Made by a program: the position numbers and the translations under genes. A stretch of DNA of 64,000 bases. Origin: 2-12-FULL-60-19 sp041483675. GTDB lineage: Bacteria > Desulfobacterota > Binatia > UBA9968. The stretch is from assembly GCA_041483675.1 (NCBI GenBank), contig JBGPGE010000002.1, forward strand, positions 33,820 to 97,819, given 5' to 3'. This document shows positions 1 through 9,288 of this stretch, one piece after another. The notes beneath the pieces are model-generated. The model had not been told where the DNA came from. It saw only the letters and a program-made list of their open reading frames with translations, and did not search any database. The first letter of the stretch is position 1. The number at the start of each line of letters is the position of its first letter.

Positions 1-1
1 C

Positions 2-304
2 AGGACGCTCCTTTCCTTGCCGTTCCACGACACCCAGTGCGGTTTCAAATGTTTCAGCCGCGAGGCGGCGCAGGCGATCTTCTCTCGCGCCCGGATCGAC
101 GGCTTCGCCTTCGACGTGGAAATTCTCGTCATCGCGCGCCGGCTGGGCTATCGCGTCAAGGAGATTCCGGTTACCTGGACTAACTCGCCCGACAGCAAGG
201 TCAGGCCGGTGCGCCACTTGCCGCCCGTCGTCAGAGATCTTTTAAGAATTTACTGGAACGATCGACAAGAGCTATATCGTCCTCATCGTAGTCTCGGGTC
301 CTAG
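2..304 (+). CDS. Family 2 glycosyltransferase, C-terminal part (cut by window edge)
   Basis: The frame is open from base 2, so the N-terminus lies outside the window. The remaining 100 residues match the end of DPM1-type GT2 enzymes that move a sugar from an NDP donor to polyprenyl phosphate at the inner membrane: a DTQCGFK acceptor-loop motif, a FDVEILVIARRLGY helix and an EIPVTW strand. The catalytic DDD segment is not present here. No C-terminal membrane helices are seen, so it resembles the soluble DPM1/WcaA form. It heads a locus rich in polyprenol-sugar-dependent membrane glycosyltransferases, which suggests it supplies their lipid-linked sugar. The exact sugar cannot be told. Confidence 0.8.
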   Translation, partial: RTLLSLPFHDTQCGFKCFSREAAQAIFSRARIDGFAFDVEILVIARRLGYRVKEIPVTWTNSPDSKVRPVRHLPPVVRDLLRIYWNDRQELYRPHRSLGS

Positions 305-338
305 TGTGGTGTTGCAGAAATTCGTTGCCAATTTCAGG

Positions 339-428
339 CGTCATTCCGGCCGAGTGGGCGGGAGCCCGCGAGAGCCGGAATCCAGGAAATTCAAATGGGC
401 CTGGATTCCCGCTTGCGCGGGAATGACG
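339..428. repeat. Inverted intergenic repeat (gtcattcc / ggaatgac type)
   Basis: Two nested inverted units lie here: GTCATTCCGG...CCGGAATCCAGG, then CCTGGATTCCCGC...GCGGGAATGAC. Each can form a hairpin, and the two CCTGGATT/AATCCAGG arms can pair with one another. The same words recur near 59.66-59.74 kb and as the first module of the composite repeats near 19.9, 20.9, 21.9, 23.2 and 43.96 kb. An open frame reading through it would give the YfhO-like gene a spurious N-terminus (GLDSRLRGNDD). Confidence 0.75.
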
Positions 429-475
429 ATAAACGGGGCGCCGATTTTGTCGGCGAAGACCTAACTCAGGACGCT

Positions 476-2857
476 GTGAAGAGGTTTGGTTTGAAAGAGG
501 ACAGGGCCGCGATGGCGTTCTTGGTGGCGCTTGCCGCCCTCTATTTTTTGCCGGTTCTACTGGAGGGCAATAGCCGGGTTCTGAGCCAGGCAGGGACGGA
601 CACCTGGAGGCAGTTTTTCTACTGGCGGCACTTCGGCTTTAGCCGTCTCGCCTCCGGCGAGATCCCGCTCTGGAATCCTTATATTTTTTCCGGCACTCCC
701 TTTGTGGACGGCATGCAGTCGGCGATATTTTATCCGCTGAACGTTCTCTTCCTCCTATTTGAGACGGGCTTTGCGATAAACTTGAGCGTGGCGCTCCACT
801 GTTTTCTTGCAAGCCTGTTTACCTATCTGTTCGCCAGGTACATGGACCTTGGCCGCCCCGCGGCCGTTCTCTCGGCTATAACCTTTGCTTACGGCGCGCC
901 CTATTTTCTCCACATCTATCCGGGACACCTGAGCAATCTCTCGACCATGGTTTGGCTGCCGCTCATCTTCATGGGGATCGAGGCATTCCTGAGACACCGG
1001 AAGATTCGATACGCGGTGCTGAGCGGGATCCCTTTGGCCATGCAGGTGTTTGCCGGCCATGCCCAGTACCTATTCTACAGCGCCATAGCCGTTTCGCTCT
1101 ATTTCCTCCTGTCTCTGCTGTTCAGCAAACCATTCGCCAAGGCGCCCTATTATCTCGCCGGCTTCTGTCTCTTTGCGCTCACCGGCGTTGCGCTTTCAGC
1201 GGCTCAACTCGTTCCCACCCTGGAGCTTGGCAAATATTCGGTGAGGGAGGCTTTGAGTTACGACTGGGTCTCTCTCTTTTCGTTGCCGCCTGAGAATCTG
1301 GCCACCCTGCTGCTGCCGAATCTTTTTGGCGATCTGCTGGGCGTCCCTTATTGGGGAAAAAACTACCTATGGGAGATGTCGGTTTATCTCGGAGTGATTC
1401 CCCTTGCCATGGTCGCGGCGGCGATGATCTTCGATCGTTCGAAGCCTGTCTGGATTTTTTCTTCGATCGCCCTCGTCGTTCTGATTTTGGCTCTGGGGAA
1501 GCATACGCCGCTTCTCGGACTGCTTTATGCCTATGTTCCGGGATTCAACCTGTTTCGCGGTCTTTCCAAATTTGTCTTTGTCTTCTCGTTTGCCTGTTCG
1601 ATGCTCGCCGGCTACGGACTCGACCGGCTGACTGCGCCGGCCGAGGAAGAAACCTTAAAGCGCCGCCGGTTCTCTCAAGGCCTTCTGGCGGTCGCAGTGC
1701 TGTTCGGTCTTGTAGGAGTCGTCGTGCTTCTCCAGGGCCCGGAGTGGTGGGGTTCTCTGGTGAGCGTCTATGACAGGGGCCGGGAGGCTCAATCCCCCGT
1801 TTGGCCGACCGACGACTTTTTCCACGCCTCCATGAGCGCCGCGGTGAGAGACCTTTTTAAAGCGGCCGTTCTATTGCTCTTGCTGGGCGGGTTGCTGTTT
1901 TTTTTCGGCAAGATCAAGCGGCTCTCCGTAAACGCGTCGATCGTCTCGCTTTTGGCTTTGACCGCGATCGACCTTTGGAGCTTCGGCTCGCGGTATCTCC
2001 CGACTTTTAGTCCCGAGATCCTCTCTATGGACAGAGGCTTGAAAGCCTTCCTGGCCAAGGACAAAGAACCCTATCGAGTGGCGACCCCGCTACGCGCGTT
2101 GCTGAACGTCGGCCTGCTTGAGGGGATTGAGAACGTGGGCGGTTATGACGCGATCGTATTGAGGAGCTACAGTGAGTTCATCAACTTTACCCAGCGGCTT
2201 CCCCTGGATGAGCCGAATATCGTCATGGGCATCGACCGCTACTCGCCTCTTCTCAATCTGCTCAACGTCAAGTACTACATTCTGGAATCCACCGTGAGCG
2301 TCCAGCTTCCGAACTGGGAGCCGGTCTTTCAGGGCAACGGCTACAAGGTCTATCGAGACAGCCTCGCGTTGCCCCGGAGCTTCATCGTGCATGATGCCAT
2401 CGTGATGAAGGGGGGCGAGACCATATTTCAGGAGATGACGCGACCGACGTTCGACCCGACATCCGTTGCGATTGTCGAGGACGCCATAGACGGCCTGCCG
2501 CGCGATCAAACTCTTCGGAGTCCTGCGCCCAAAATAGTCGAGCATTCGCCGCGGAAGGTTTTGTTGGAGGCGGATTCGCGGGATGCAGGATTGCTGGTTC
2601 TTGCCGACGCCTATTATCCCGGCTGGAAAGCATTCGTGGACGGGAAGGAGGCCGGGATCGTGCGCGCGAACCATACGATGCGCGGCGTGTTTCTATCCAA
2701 GGGGCGGCATCGAGTCGAGTTTCGCTACGATCCGCTTTCGTTTAAGATCGGGGCAATCGTCAGTCTGCTGAGCCTGGTTCTGGTCGCGGGATTCCTATTC
2801 TGGTTCAGGATCGAAAACCTTATTTTTTCTGCCGCTCGGGGGCGCCGGGTCTCTTGA
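476..2857 (+). CDS. YfhO-family multi-membrane glycosyltransferase-like protein
   Basis: This is a large polytopic protein of the YfhO family (GT-C fold), thought to move sugars from polyprenyl-phosphate carriers on the outer face of the inner membrane. Visible family marks are an N-terminal membrane helix, the segment GEIPLWNPYIFSGTPFVDGM with the typical PLWNPY motif, about 11-12 hydrophobic helices, and a soluble C-terminal beta domain with PGWKAFVDGK. The frame is open from 395, but those first codons are translated repeat, so I place the start at GTG 476 (AGG five bases upstream); ATG 512 is an alternative. The 3' end overlaps the convergent DUF2079 gene by 38 bp. The donor and acceptor are unknown. 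Confidence 0.85.
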   Translation: MKRFGLKEDRAAMAFLVALAALYFLPVLLEGNSRVLSQAGTDTWRQFFYWRHFGFSRLASGEIPLWNPYIFSGTPFVDGMQSAIFYPLNVLFLLFETGFAINLSVALHCFLASLFTYLFARYMDLGRPAAVLSAITFAYGAPYFLHIYPGHLSNLSTMVWLPLIFMGIEAFLRHRKIRYAVLSGIPLAMQVFAGHAQYLFYSAIAVSLYFLLSLLFSKPFAKAPYYLAGFCLFALTGVALSAAQLVPTLELGKYSVREALSYDWVSLFSLPPENLATLLLPNLFGDLLGVPYWGKNYLWEMSVYLGVIPLAMVAAAMIFDRSKPVWIFSSIALVVLILALGKHTPLLGLLYAYVPGFNLFRGLSKFVFVFSFACSMLAGYGLDRLTAPAEEETLKRRRFSQGLLAVAVLFGLVGVVVLLQGPEWWGSLVSVYDRGREAQSPVWPTDDFFHASMSAAVRDLFKAAVLLLLLGGLLFFFGKIKRLSVNASIVSLLALTAIDLWSFGSRYLPTFSPEILSMDRGLKAFLAKDKEPYRVATPLRALLNVGLLEGIENVGGYDAIVLRSYSEFINFTQRLPLDEPNIVMGIDRYSPLLNLLNVKYYILESTVSVQLPNWEPVFQGNGYKVYRDSLALPRSFIVHDAIVMKGGETIFQEMTRPTFDPTSVAIVEDAIDGLPRDQTLRSPAPKIVEHSPRKVLLEADSRDAGLLVLADAYYPGWKAFVDGKEAGIVRANHTMRGVFLSKGRHRVEFRYDPLSFKIGAIVSLLSLVLVAGFLFWFRIENLIFSAARGRRVS

Positions 2858-4421
2858 ATAGGACGATATCTTCAGCGGTCATGACTTGATACCCCTTCAT
2901 CTGCAGGGTACGTAGCACTTCTCTCGGCGTGATGTCCCGGGCCGCCCAAGGAAATCGAAGGTCCATCAACACGTAATCCCAATCCCTCGCGTGAAGCGCC
3001 TCCCGGTCGATAAGGTGGAGCCAGGCGCGGCCTCCCAGTTGCGAGATCATACTCACGTCGCTCATCACCGAAGCGTCTTTTGGGATCGATGCGATGAATT
3101 CCAGCGCCGCCCTCCGGCGCTCCACAGGCTTGGAGATAGCCAGCAGAAAATCGATTCGGCCGATGGCGAAGCTCCAGACTCCGGCAATGAGATTCGCCGC
3201 CAGAGCGGTCACCAGCACGAACGCAAGGATCCTGATCGACATGTGAACTGGGGCGCCGGATTCTCTCAACTCGCCGGCCGTTTTTTTCGAACGCCAATGT
3301 CCCCACAAACGTTCGATGCGCGCGGTTCCCAGGCACAGGCCGTAAAACAAAAACGGAATGATCTCCGCGCTATATTGCGCAAGAATGGCGTACTGTCCCC
3401 GATAACCGGACAAAAGATTTTGCGCGAGGACCGGCACCGATATCAAGAGAGTCTCAGGGACAGCCAAGGGGACAAAGGCCAGCGGAAGGAACAGTTGAAA
3501 AAGGTAGGTTCTCTTCTCCGGGTCCGCAACGGCATAGTTGGCGATCCGGAGCGGATGGCGGACAATGTTCCAAAGAATCTCCCCGTAGCTTTGGCCGACG
3601 TTAGGGTCGTATCGTCCGATAAAGTGCCTGGCATCCATCTCAAAGAGAGCCGTGCCCTGAGCGAACGGGATAACGATCCACTGGGCGATGAACAACCAGC
3701 ATAAAGATATCGCCGCTACGGAAAGTCCAAGCCTCTTTTCGCGCCGGAACAGCAGGAGATAGAGGCCAAACCCGGCCATGGTCAGCGCCATGTTTTCCTT
3801 CACGGCAAGCACCGCGAACAGCGAGAGCCAAAAGAGAGCCCATGAGCGGCGGATGTAGCAAAGGAGCAGGAGCATCAAAGGAGCGACGGCGAATTCGTTT
3901 TCGTGGAAACCCCACAGGTTCACGCCGTGCAACGGAGGGTAAAGCAAATAGATGAGGACCACGAGCCATCCGCTTTCCCGGGAACCCAGCAATGCCGTGC
4001 CCAATTTGTAGAGAGGGACCGCTCCCAGGGCCAACGCAACCGTCTTTGCAACCAGCAGCGTCTCCGGTCCTTGCCACAGCCGGTAAAACGGGGCCAAGAG
4101 AAACAAAAAAGGAGCAACATGTTCCGCGAAGTGTGAAAACCTCCCGAACTCGGGCCCCTCCTGAGAGTTGTAGAGGGGCAACCCTTCGTTGACGGTGGAC
4201 CAGAAGGACTGCTCGAAAACCGAGAGGTCGTAACAGTCTCCCATCAGGGAGAAACGGTAGATCGACAAGGTGGCGAATACCACGGCGTAGATCGTCACTG
4301 CGACCCACACGCCGCCGTCGCGCGGCGCTCCCCACTCGGCCAACTTGGCGGCGAGCAGCGTTGCGACGGGCCTCCTTGTTGCTTCCATCGGGATTTTATC
4401 TTCGCGCCGTGTTTGACCCAT
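2820..4421 (-). CDS. DUF2079 family polytopic membrane protein
   Basis: This 533-residue integral membrane protein matches DUF2079, a GT-C-like family. The N-terminal third carries the conserved FSLMGDCYDLSVFEQSFW and FGRFSHFAEHVAPF segments, followed by about ten hydrophobic helices and a small soluble C-terminal domain. Acidic residues in the first external loop (GDCYD) resemble the catalytic DxD or DE pair of GT-C enzymes. It most likely transfers a sugar from a lipid-phosphate donor, but no substrate is established for the family. The start is ATG 4421; an internal ATG 33 bases later is possible. It runs convergently into the YfhO-like gene and is followed upstream by another membrane glycosyltransferase on the same strand. 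Confidence 0.82.
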   Translation of the reverse strand: MGQTRREDKIPMEATRRPVATLLAAKLAEWGAPRDGGVWVAVTIYAVVFATLSIYRFSLMGDCYDLSVFEQSFWSTVNEGLPLYNSQEGPEFGRFSHFAEHVAPFLFLLAPFYRLWQGPETLLVAKTVALALGAVPLYKLGTALLGSRESGWLVVLIYLLYPPLHGVNLWGFHENEFAVAPLMLLLLCYIRRSWALFWLSLFAVLAVKENMALTMAGFGLYLLLFRREKRLGLSVAAISLCWLFIAQWIVIPFAQGTALFEMDARHFIGRYDPNVGQSYGEILWNIVRHPLRIANYAVADPEKRTYLFQLFLPLAFVPLAVPETLLISVPVLAQNLLSGYRGQYAILAQYSAEIIPFLFYGLCLGTARIERLWGHWRSKKTAGELRESGAPVHMSIRILAFVLVTALAANLIAGVWSFAIGRIDFLLAISKPVERRRAALEFIASIPKDASVMSDVSMISQLGGRAWLHLIDREALHARDWDYVLMDLRFPWAARDITPREVLRTLQMKGYQVMTAEDIVLFKRPGAPERQKK

Positions 4422-4443
4422 CCAACCTGGGAAGGGGCGTCGT

Positions 4444-6123
4444 TCAGGGAAATGAGACCATCGCAGACCTGATCTTTAGAATGGAGAGCGCGAGCATCGC
4501 GGCGAGCAGCCCGGCAGCCGCAATGGCATATCCCGTCAGCCTCGCTTCTCCGGCCGATTGCTCGTAAAACCAAAAATCGAAGCCCAGATAGGGGCGGACC
4601 CGTCGCGGGAGCCATCGAGGGTTGAGCGAGGACCATGGAGCATTCATGGCGAGTGCTTGGTCGTCCAGTCGGGAACGGTTCCAGGTCGCCCAGATCAGCC
4701 AACGATGAGCGGCCAAAGGAGAAAACTCTGGGACAAAATGCGCCAGCGGCATATCGTCGCGAATTTCCCAGACGCCTTTTTCATAGACAGGGTGTTCGAG
4801 AACGGCCATCTCGTTGGCGGTCATCGCCCAATAGGCGGCGGGGTGGATCAAAAGACCCAGCGCCTGGACATAGAGGGAAACGGCGATCAGCAGAGCCAGC
4901 GAGATTCGATACGCGCGGCGCGCGGCAGGTTCCAACGCTTCCTGATCGATCCAGCGCCAGACGGGAGTGGACAACCACATGAGGAGTGGAATCAAAAAGA
5001 GATAGAAGCGCGCCCCCCACTCCCATCCGCCATTCCACGACCACCACTTGGCGTAGGCGAGCACCACTGGCAGCGAAGCGCCGGCGACGAGCGCAGCTTC
5101 AGCCGGCGCTTGCCTGAAAAACCGGCGCGCGCCGATGAGTGCCAGGAGACAGGGCGGGCTGTAGAGAAAGAGACTTCTCCCCGAGCTTAAGAATATGCCG
5201 TACAGACCGGCCAGCAGGGGGGTTGAAAAACCGAACTCTCCGTCCCGGCCTTCATGATAGCCCGATAGCCAGACGGAGCCGTAGCGCAGGTCGTTGTGCC
5301 AGAGTTGCAGGGCCGCGACCAAAACGAATGGAACAGCCGCCATGACGATAAGATAGAGAAGGCTGCCGTGAGGGCGCCAGCGGTTTTCCTTTTCGCGTTG
5401 GACCACGGCCCAAACGGCATAGGCCGCCAGCGCGGGGCAGGCGAGCAGGAACAGGTTCTTGCACAGCAGCATCAGCGCCGCGGCCCAGGCTGCCGCTATC
5501 GCCCAGCCTGGTGCGTTGTCGGCATACCGCCAGCGGACTAACGCATAGATAACAAAGGTCAAGAGAAAGGCCACGCTATTGTCGGCGAAGAGAGTCCGCG
5601 ACGCGGGCGCGAGCTGCGTCGCCAAGCCGGCCGTTAAAGCGAGGAGCGCGGCTGCGCGCGGCGACAGGGACAGGTCCGGCCGGAAGCTCCCCAGGAGTCG
5701 GATCAGCAAAAATAACAGCGCGCAGGCGGCGGCAGATTCGGCTGCGGGCAGGGAGTTGACGATCAGATTTGAGCTAAACGCGAGATCCGCCGGAAAAAAT
5801 TCGCGCGTCAGCAGATCGATCCCGGCAAAAGGTAAAAGCAAGAGGCTTTGGCCCAGGGAAAACTTGGAATAGGTGGTGACGCCGCGCATTCGGCCGTCGG
5901 CTCGCCGCTCGACCTGTTCGATCACCGGCCGGCCGCGAAGCAGGATGTTCTCTGCTACCTTGACATACTCCCACTCATCCCAAAGGGGCGGGTGGCCTGA
6001 GGTGGTAAGCAGGTAGAAGAAAAACAGCGCGAGACCTAACCAGAGAGCGACTCTCATATCCTCGCTGGAACTCCGGCCGGAAACCGGAACGGTGGAGGCT
6101 GGTTGCGTAGATTCTCTACTCAA
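4444..6123 (-). CDS. GT39/ArnT-like membrane glycosyltransferase
   Basis: This 559-residue protein has a short basic-polar N-terminus, then a membrane helix followed by the external loop motif HPPLWDEWEY, the place where PMT/ArnT-type enzymes keep their catalytic acid. About ten further helices follow. The family takes sugars from polyprenyl-phosphate donors and acts on the periplasmic side. The start used is TTG 6123 with AGGA eight bases upstream; ATG 6057, just before the first helix, is an equally plausible start. It lies 22 bp from DUF2079 on the same strand, so the two may be co-transcribed. The acceptor is unknown. Confidence 0.75.
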   Translation of the reverse strand: MSRESTQPASTVPVSGRSSSEDMRVALWLGLALFFFYLLTTSGHPPLWDEWEYVKVAENILLRGRPVIEQVERRADGRMRGVTTYSKFSLGQSLLLLPFAGIDLLTREFFPADLAFSSNLIVNSLPAAESAAACALLFLLIRLLGSFRPDLSLSPRAAALLALTAGLATQLAPASRTLFADNSVAFLLTFVIYALVRWRYADNAPGWAIAAAWAAALMLLCKNLFLLACPALAAYAVWAVVQREKENRWRPHGSLLYLIVMAAVPFVLVAALQLWHNDLRYGSVWLSGYHEGRDGEFGFSTPLLAGLYGIFLSSGRSLFLYSPPCLLALIGARRFFRQAPAEAALVAGASLPVVLAYAKWWSWNGGWEWGARFYLFLIPLLMWLSTPVWRWIDQEALEPAARRAYRISLALLIAVSLYVQALGLLIHPAAYWAMTANEMAVLEHPVYEKGVWEIRDDMPLAHFVPEFSPLAAHRWLIWATWNRSRLDDQALAMNAPWSSLNPRWLPRRVRPYLGFDFWFYEQSAGEARLTGYAIAAAGLLAAMLALSILKIRSAMVSFP

Positions 6124-6367
6124 GAAGCGAGTCCTTGTCGGATTGGAACGACTGTCCCTGTCACGGATTTACCCCGCTGATTACACATGGCCCGGCCCAA
6201 AGTCAATAGAGTTGACGCGCGGGTCCGCCCCTGACCGGCCCTTGGAAAATGGCGATCTCCCGCCGTCGGAGGATACCCGCCGTGGACAGGCTGCCGGCCT
6301 TAAGGTAATGATGTACCGTTCGCCATTGGGTTCGGAGTGAAAAACTACAGCTAACGCAGGAGAGTGA

Positions 6368-8086
6368 ATGCAGACCGCCGTTCGACATCGCTGGACCTTG
6401 GGGATTCTGTTGGTGATCTTGTTGGTGGCCGGAACGCTAAGGCTCTTCAAGCTCGACGAACTTCCTCCCGGATTACACGTCGATGAAGCCTCCCACGCCT
6501 GGAACGCCTACACACTCCTTAAGACCGGAAAAGATCAGCACGGCGTCCGCTGGCCCATCTTTTACTCCCGTCTGTTTGGCGACAACGCGAGCACTTCTTT
6601 TATTTACGCTCTGCTTCCCTTTCAGGCGATTGGCGGGATGAATGTAACGACCGCACGGCTTCCATCGGCCGTTGGGGGCGTCCTCACTGTCCTGCTCATC
6701 TATTTTGTCGGGGCACGGCTGTTTGGGTGCGTCACTGGCTTGGTGGCGGCCGCGATGTTGGCGGTCAATCCGTGGCATCTTCAAACAAGTAGATTCGGAG
6801 TCGACGCAGGGTCTCCTTTTCTAATCCTGGCATCTTTGGCCGCCTTTCTATGGGCCAACATGCCTTTCGACGACGATGAGCAGCGCCGGCCCCGCCCAGT
6901 TATCGCGGCCCTGGCCGGCGCCATGGCCGGTATCAGTTGCTATGGCTACCCGGCCGTGCGGCTGTTCCTGCCTGTCTTTCTAATCGGCGCCGTGCTGGTG
7001 ACTTGGAACGGCTGGTGGCGTCGTTTGAAAACTCGCGAGGGGGCTTTGGCGATCGGCGCGTTGATCGTCGCCGGGGCGATCACATTCGGCCCTTTGCTCT
7101 GGAAGCACCTCACCGATCCTGAAATCAGCCGGCGCGGGCGAATTCAAGGCTGGGTTTGGAGCGAATCGGATACGCTGGCGGAAAAGATCGGGAAGGCGTT
7201 AGAGCGGTATCCCGGGCACTTCGGAGCGGATTTTCTTTTCAAAAGCGGCGACGGCGATCCGGCGTATGCGCCGCCCGAGGGCACGGGCCTGTTCCATTGG
7301 TACGACCTGCCGTTCATGCTCGCAGGTCTGCTAGCGTGTCTAGCGCGCGCAAGATCATCGCGCGCGGCCAGGTTCCTGCTCCTGTGGATCATCCTCTATC
7401 CGGTTGCCGATCTCCTCACCAAGCATCCCAGCATGCACTCGATGAGAAGTTTGCCGGGAATAGGCGGGTTAGTCCTGTTGGAGGCTGTCGGGGCGGCAAC
7501 TGCGGGGAAGTGGCTATGGCAACGGCAGCGCCAGATCGCTGCGGGAAGCTATTGCGCCGCCGCGCTTTTAGTCCTCTTTCTCAACGTCCGCTTCCTGCAA
7601 AGATTCTTCGGCCCGGACTTCTTTCCTCAGAGATACTTCGTGGGCGCCTATGGGGCGGACATCATGCAGGCGGCTGAGTGGCTTAAGCCGCAGCTCAAGG
7701 ACGTGGACGCCGTGTTTGTAACAGGACGGGCAACGCATCCCTACATTTTTACCCTGGTGGGCCTGGGCTACGATCCTGAGCAGTGGTTTCGGGATGTTCA
7801 TGAAGTTGTGCCCGGTCCTTTGCCGAACGGGACCTATCAATACGAGGATGTCTACCGGCGCTTTGGAAAATTCCGTTTTATGGTCGATGCTTCCAGCCTC
7901 GCTAAATTAAAGGAACTCATGGACAACGATCGGCGCGACCACGTGATTTTTATTGTGAGGCCGGTCGAGTTAAGGCTCAACGAGCAAACACGCCCCATCG
8001 AGGAACAGACGCGCCCCGTCTACGAGATCCGTTGTCCAGGATGCCGGGGGGCAGCCAGACTGCTGATATATGACTTGTACTTGTAG
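6368..8086 (+). CDS. GT39/PMT_2-like membrane glycosyltransferase
   Basis: This 572-residue polytopic protein has a first helix (LGILLVILLVAGTLRLF) followed by LPPGLHVDEASHAWNAY, with the acidic DE of the GT-C active-site loop, then STSFIYALLPFQAIGG and TARLPSAVGGVLTVLLIY, typical of the PMT_2 domain. About ten hydrophobic helices precede a soluble C-terminal region of roughly 150 residues. A clear ribosome site (AGGAG, six bases before ATG) supports the start. It probably uses a polyprenyl-phosphate sugar made by DPM1-type enzymes of the same locus. It is transcribed away from the 4444-6123 gene and toward the dehydratase operon. Confidence 0.8.
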   Translation: MQTAVRHRWTLGILLVILLVAGTLRLFKLDELPPGLHVDEASHAWNAYTLLKTGKDQHGVRWPIFYSRLFGDNASTSFIYALLPFQAIGGMNVTTARLPSAVGGVLTVLLIYFVGARLFGCVTGLVAAAMLAVNPWHLQTSRFGVDAGSPFLILASLAAFLWANMPFDDDEQRRPRPVIAALAGAMAGISCYGYPAVRLFLPVFLIGAVLVTWNGWWRRLKTREGALAIGALIVAGAITFGPLLWKHLTDPEISRRGRIQGWVWSESDTLAEKIGKALERYPGHFGADFLFKSGDGDPAYAPPEGTGLFHWYDLPFMLAGLLACLARARSSRAARFLLLWIILYPVADLLTKHPSMHSMRSLPGIGGLVLLEAVGAATAGKWLWQRQRQIAAGSYCAAALLVLFLNVRFLQRFFGPDFFPQRYFVGAYGADIMQAAEWLKPQLKDVDAVFVTGRATHPYIFTLVGLGYDPEQWFRDVHEVVPGPLPNGTYQYEDVYRRFGKFRFMVDASSLAKLKELMDNDRRDHVIFIVRPVELRLNEQTRPIEEQTRPVYEIRCPGCRGAARLLIYDLYL

Positions 8087-8125
8087 CGCGCCAATGCGGC
8101 CGGGGTCGCAAATCCGAGCCCTGTT

Positions 8126-9115
8126 TTATCCTCGCCCTTCCCGCTCGGCCTGCAGGTCGGCTTCCACCATGAGTTTGACGAGCTCTTTGAACTTGCACTT
8201 GGGATCGAACCCGAACGCCCTTCCGGCCTTGGAGATATCGCCGATCAGGGCGCTGGTCTTAGTCGGCCGCAGCAGGGCGGGGTCCGTTGTCACATAGTCC
8301 TCCGCCCGGAGCCCGACTGCGGCAAACGCCGCGTCGACCCATTCCTTGACCGAATGCGCCTCACCGGTGGCGATCACAAAATCGTCCGGCTTGTCCAACT
8401 GAAGCATCCGCCACGCCGCCTCCATGTACTCTCGGGCGTATCCCCAGTCGATTCGCGCGCTCAGATCGCCGAGCGTCAACCTCTCTTGTTTGCCGCAGGC
8501 GATCCGCGCCGCCGCTTGGGTAACTTTCCGCGTCACGTATTCGGGAGTGCGTCTGGGAGATTCATGGTTGTACAGGATGGCGTTCGAGGCGAATATGCCA
8601 AATGCATCGCGGTAGTAGCGGACGAGGTGAAACGCCATGACTTTCGCGCATGCGTAGAGACTCTGTGGGTTAAAAGCGGTCTCCTCGTTCTGCACAGCGC
8701 TCGCAGCCTGACCGAACATATTCGAGCTGCAGGGCTGAAAAAAGCGGATCGCCGGATCGATCTGACGGATAATCTCCAGTATGCGCGCGACGGCCGCCCC
8801 GGTAATATCCGCGGAATAGCCGACCATGTCATAGCTCCAGGTCACATGATCCTGATCGGCTTCGTTATAGATTTCCTGCGGCCTGGTCGAGTCGATGATG
8901 CGGTAGAGAGAGGTTGGATCGGCCAGGTCGCCGCGGCACAAAAAGAAACGGCGATTGAAGACCTCCGGGTTTCCGATGAGATGGTCGATGTTGCGGGTGT
9001 TTCCGGTCGCCGAGCGTCGCGCCATCCCGTGCACTTCATAGCCCTTTTCGAGCAGGATATCCGCGAGATAACTCCCGTCTTGTCCCGTCACACCGAGGAT
9101 AAGCGCCCTCGTCAC
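8126..9115 (-). CDS. GDP-mannose 4,6-dehydratase paralogue with altered catalytic acid
   Basis: This extended short-chain dehydrogenase of 329 residues closely follows GDP-mannose 4,6-dehydratase: nucleotide motif GVTGQDGSYL, catalytic YxxxK (YACAK), ILYNHESPRR and DWGYAREY. Family enzymes turn GDP-mannose into GDP-4-keto-6-deoxymannose. Two core positions differ from the usual enzyme: the (T/S)SELYG motif reads SSNMFG, so the catalytic Glu is Asn, and the usual NLAAQSHV reads NEADQDHV. It may therefore act as an epimerase or reductase on the 4-keto product rather than as a dehydratase. The GTG start overlaps the stop of the preceding 58-residue ORF as GTGA, so translation is probably coupled. 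It is the last gene of a six-gene operon. Confidence 0.85.
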   Translation of the reverse strand: MTRALILGVTGQDGSYLADILLEKGYEVHGMARRSATGNTRNIDHLIGNPEVFNRRFFLCRGDLADPTSLYRIIDSTRPQEIYNEADQDHVTWSYDMVGYSADITGAAVARILEIIRQIDPAIRFFQPCSSNMFGQAASAVQNEETAFNPQSLYACAKVMAFHLVRYYRDAFGIFASNAILYNHESPRRTPEYVTRKVTQAAARIACGKQERLTLGDLSARIDWGYAREYMEAAWRMLQLDKPDDFVIATGEAHSVKEWVDAAFAAVGLRAEDYVTTDPALLRPTKTSALIGDISKAGRAFGFDPKCKFKELVKLMVEADLQAEREGRG

Positions 9116-9288
9116 ATTCGTCTCCCTTCGCCGGGCGGTCGCGAGCCGCGCGGCTCGACCTCTCCCGGCTCAAACGCGTGGAACGGCTTGATGCAAAAGT
9201 CCTCCGGCAGCTCTCGCGCGTACGTCCACGCCAGGCTTTGATCATTCAAGACGATCCGGGCGTAATGTTCACCCGGGATCAGGCTCAT
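9112..9288 (-). CDS. 58-residue ORF embedded in the sugar operon, function unknown
   Basis: ATG at 9288 overlaps the stop of the methyltransferase as ATGA, and its own stop overlaps the GTG of the dehydratase paralogue as GTGA. This double coupling is strong positional evidence for a translated gene. The product begins MSLIPGEHYARIVLNDQSLA, is soluble, and has one Cys, several aromatic residues and a Pro/Gly/Arg-rich tail. I recognise no domain. The size and position would suit a small subunit or chaperone of a neighbouring sugar enzyme, or the remnant of a larger sugar-modifying enzyme. Both ideas are inference. Confidence 0.6.
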   Translation of the reverse strand: MSLIPGEHYARIVLNDQSLAWTYARELPEDFCIKPFHAFEPGEVEPRGSRPPGEGRRM

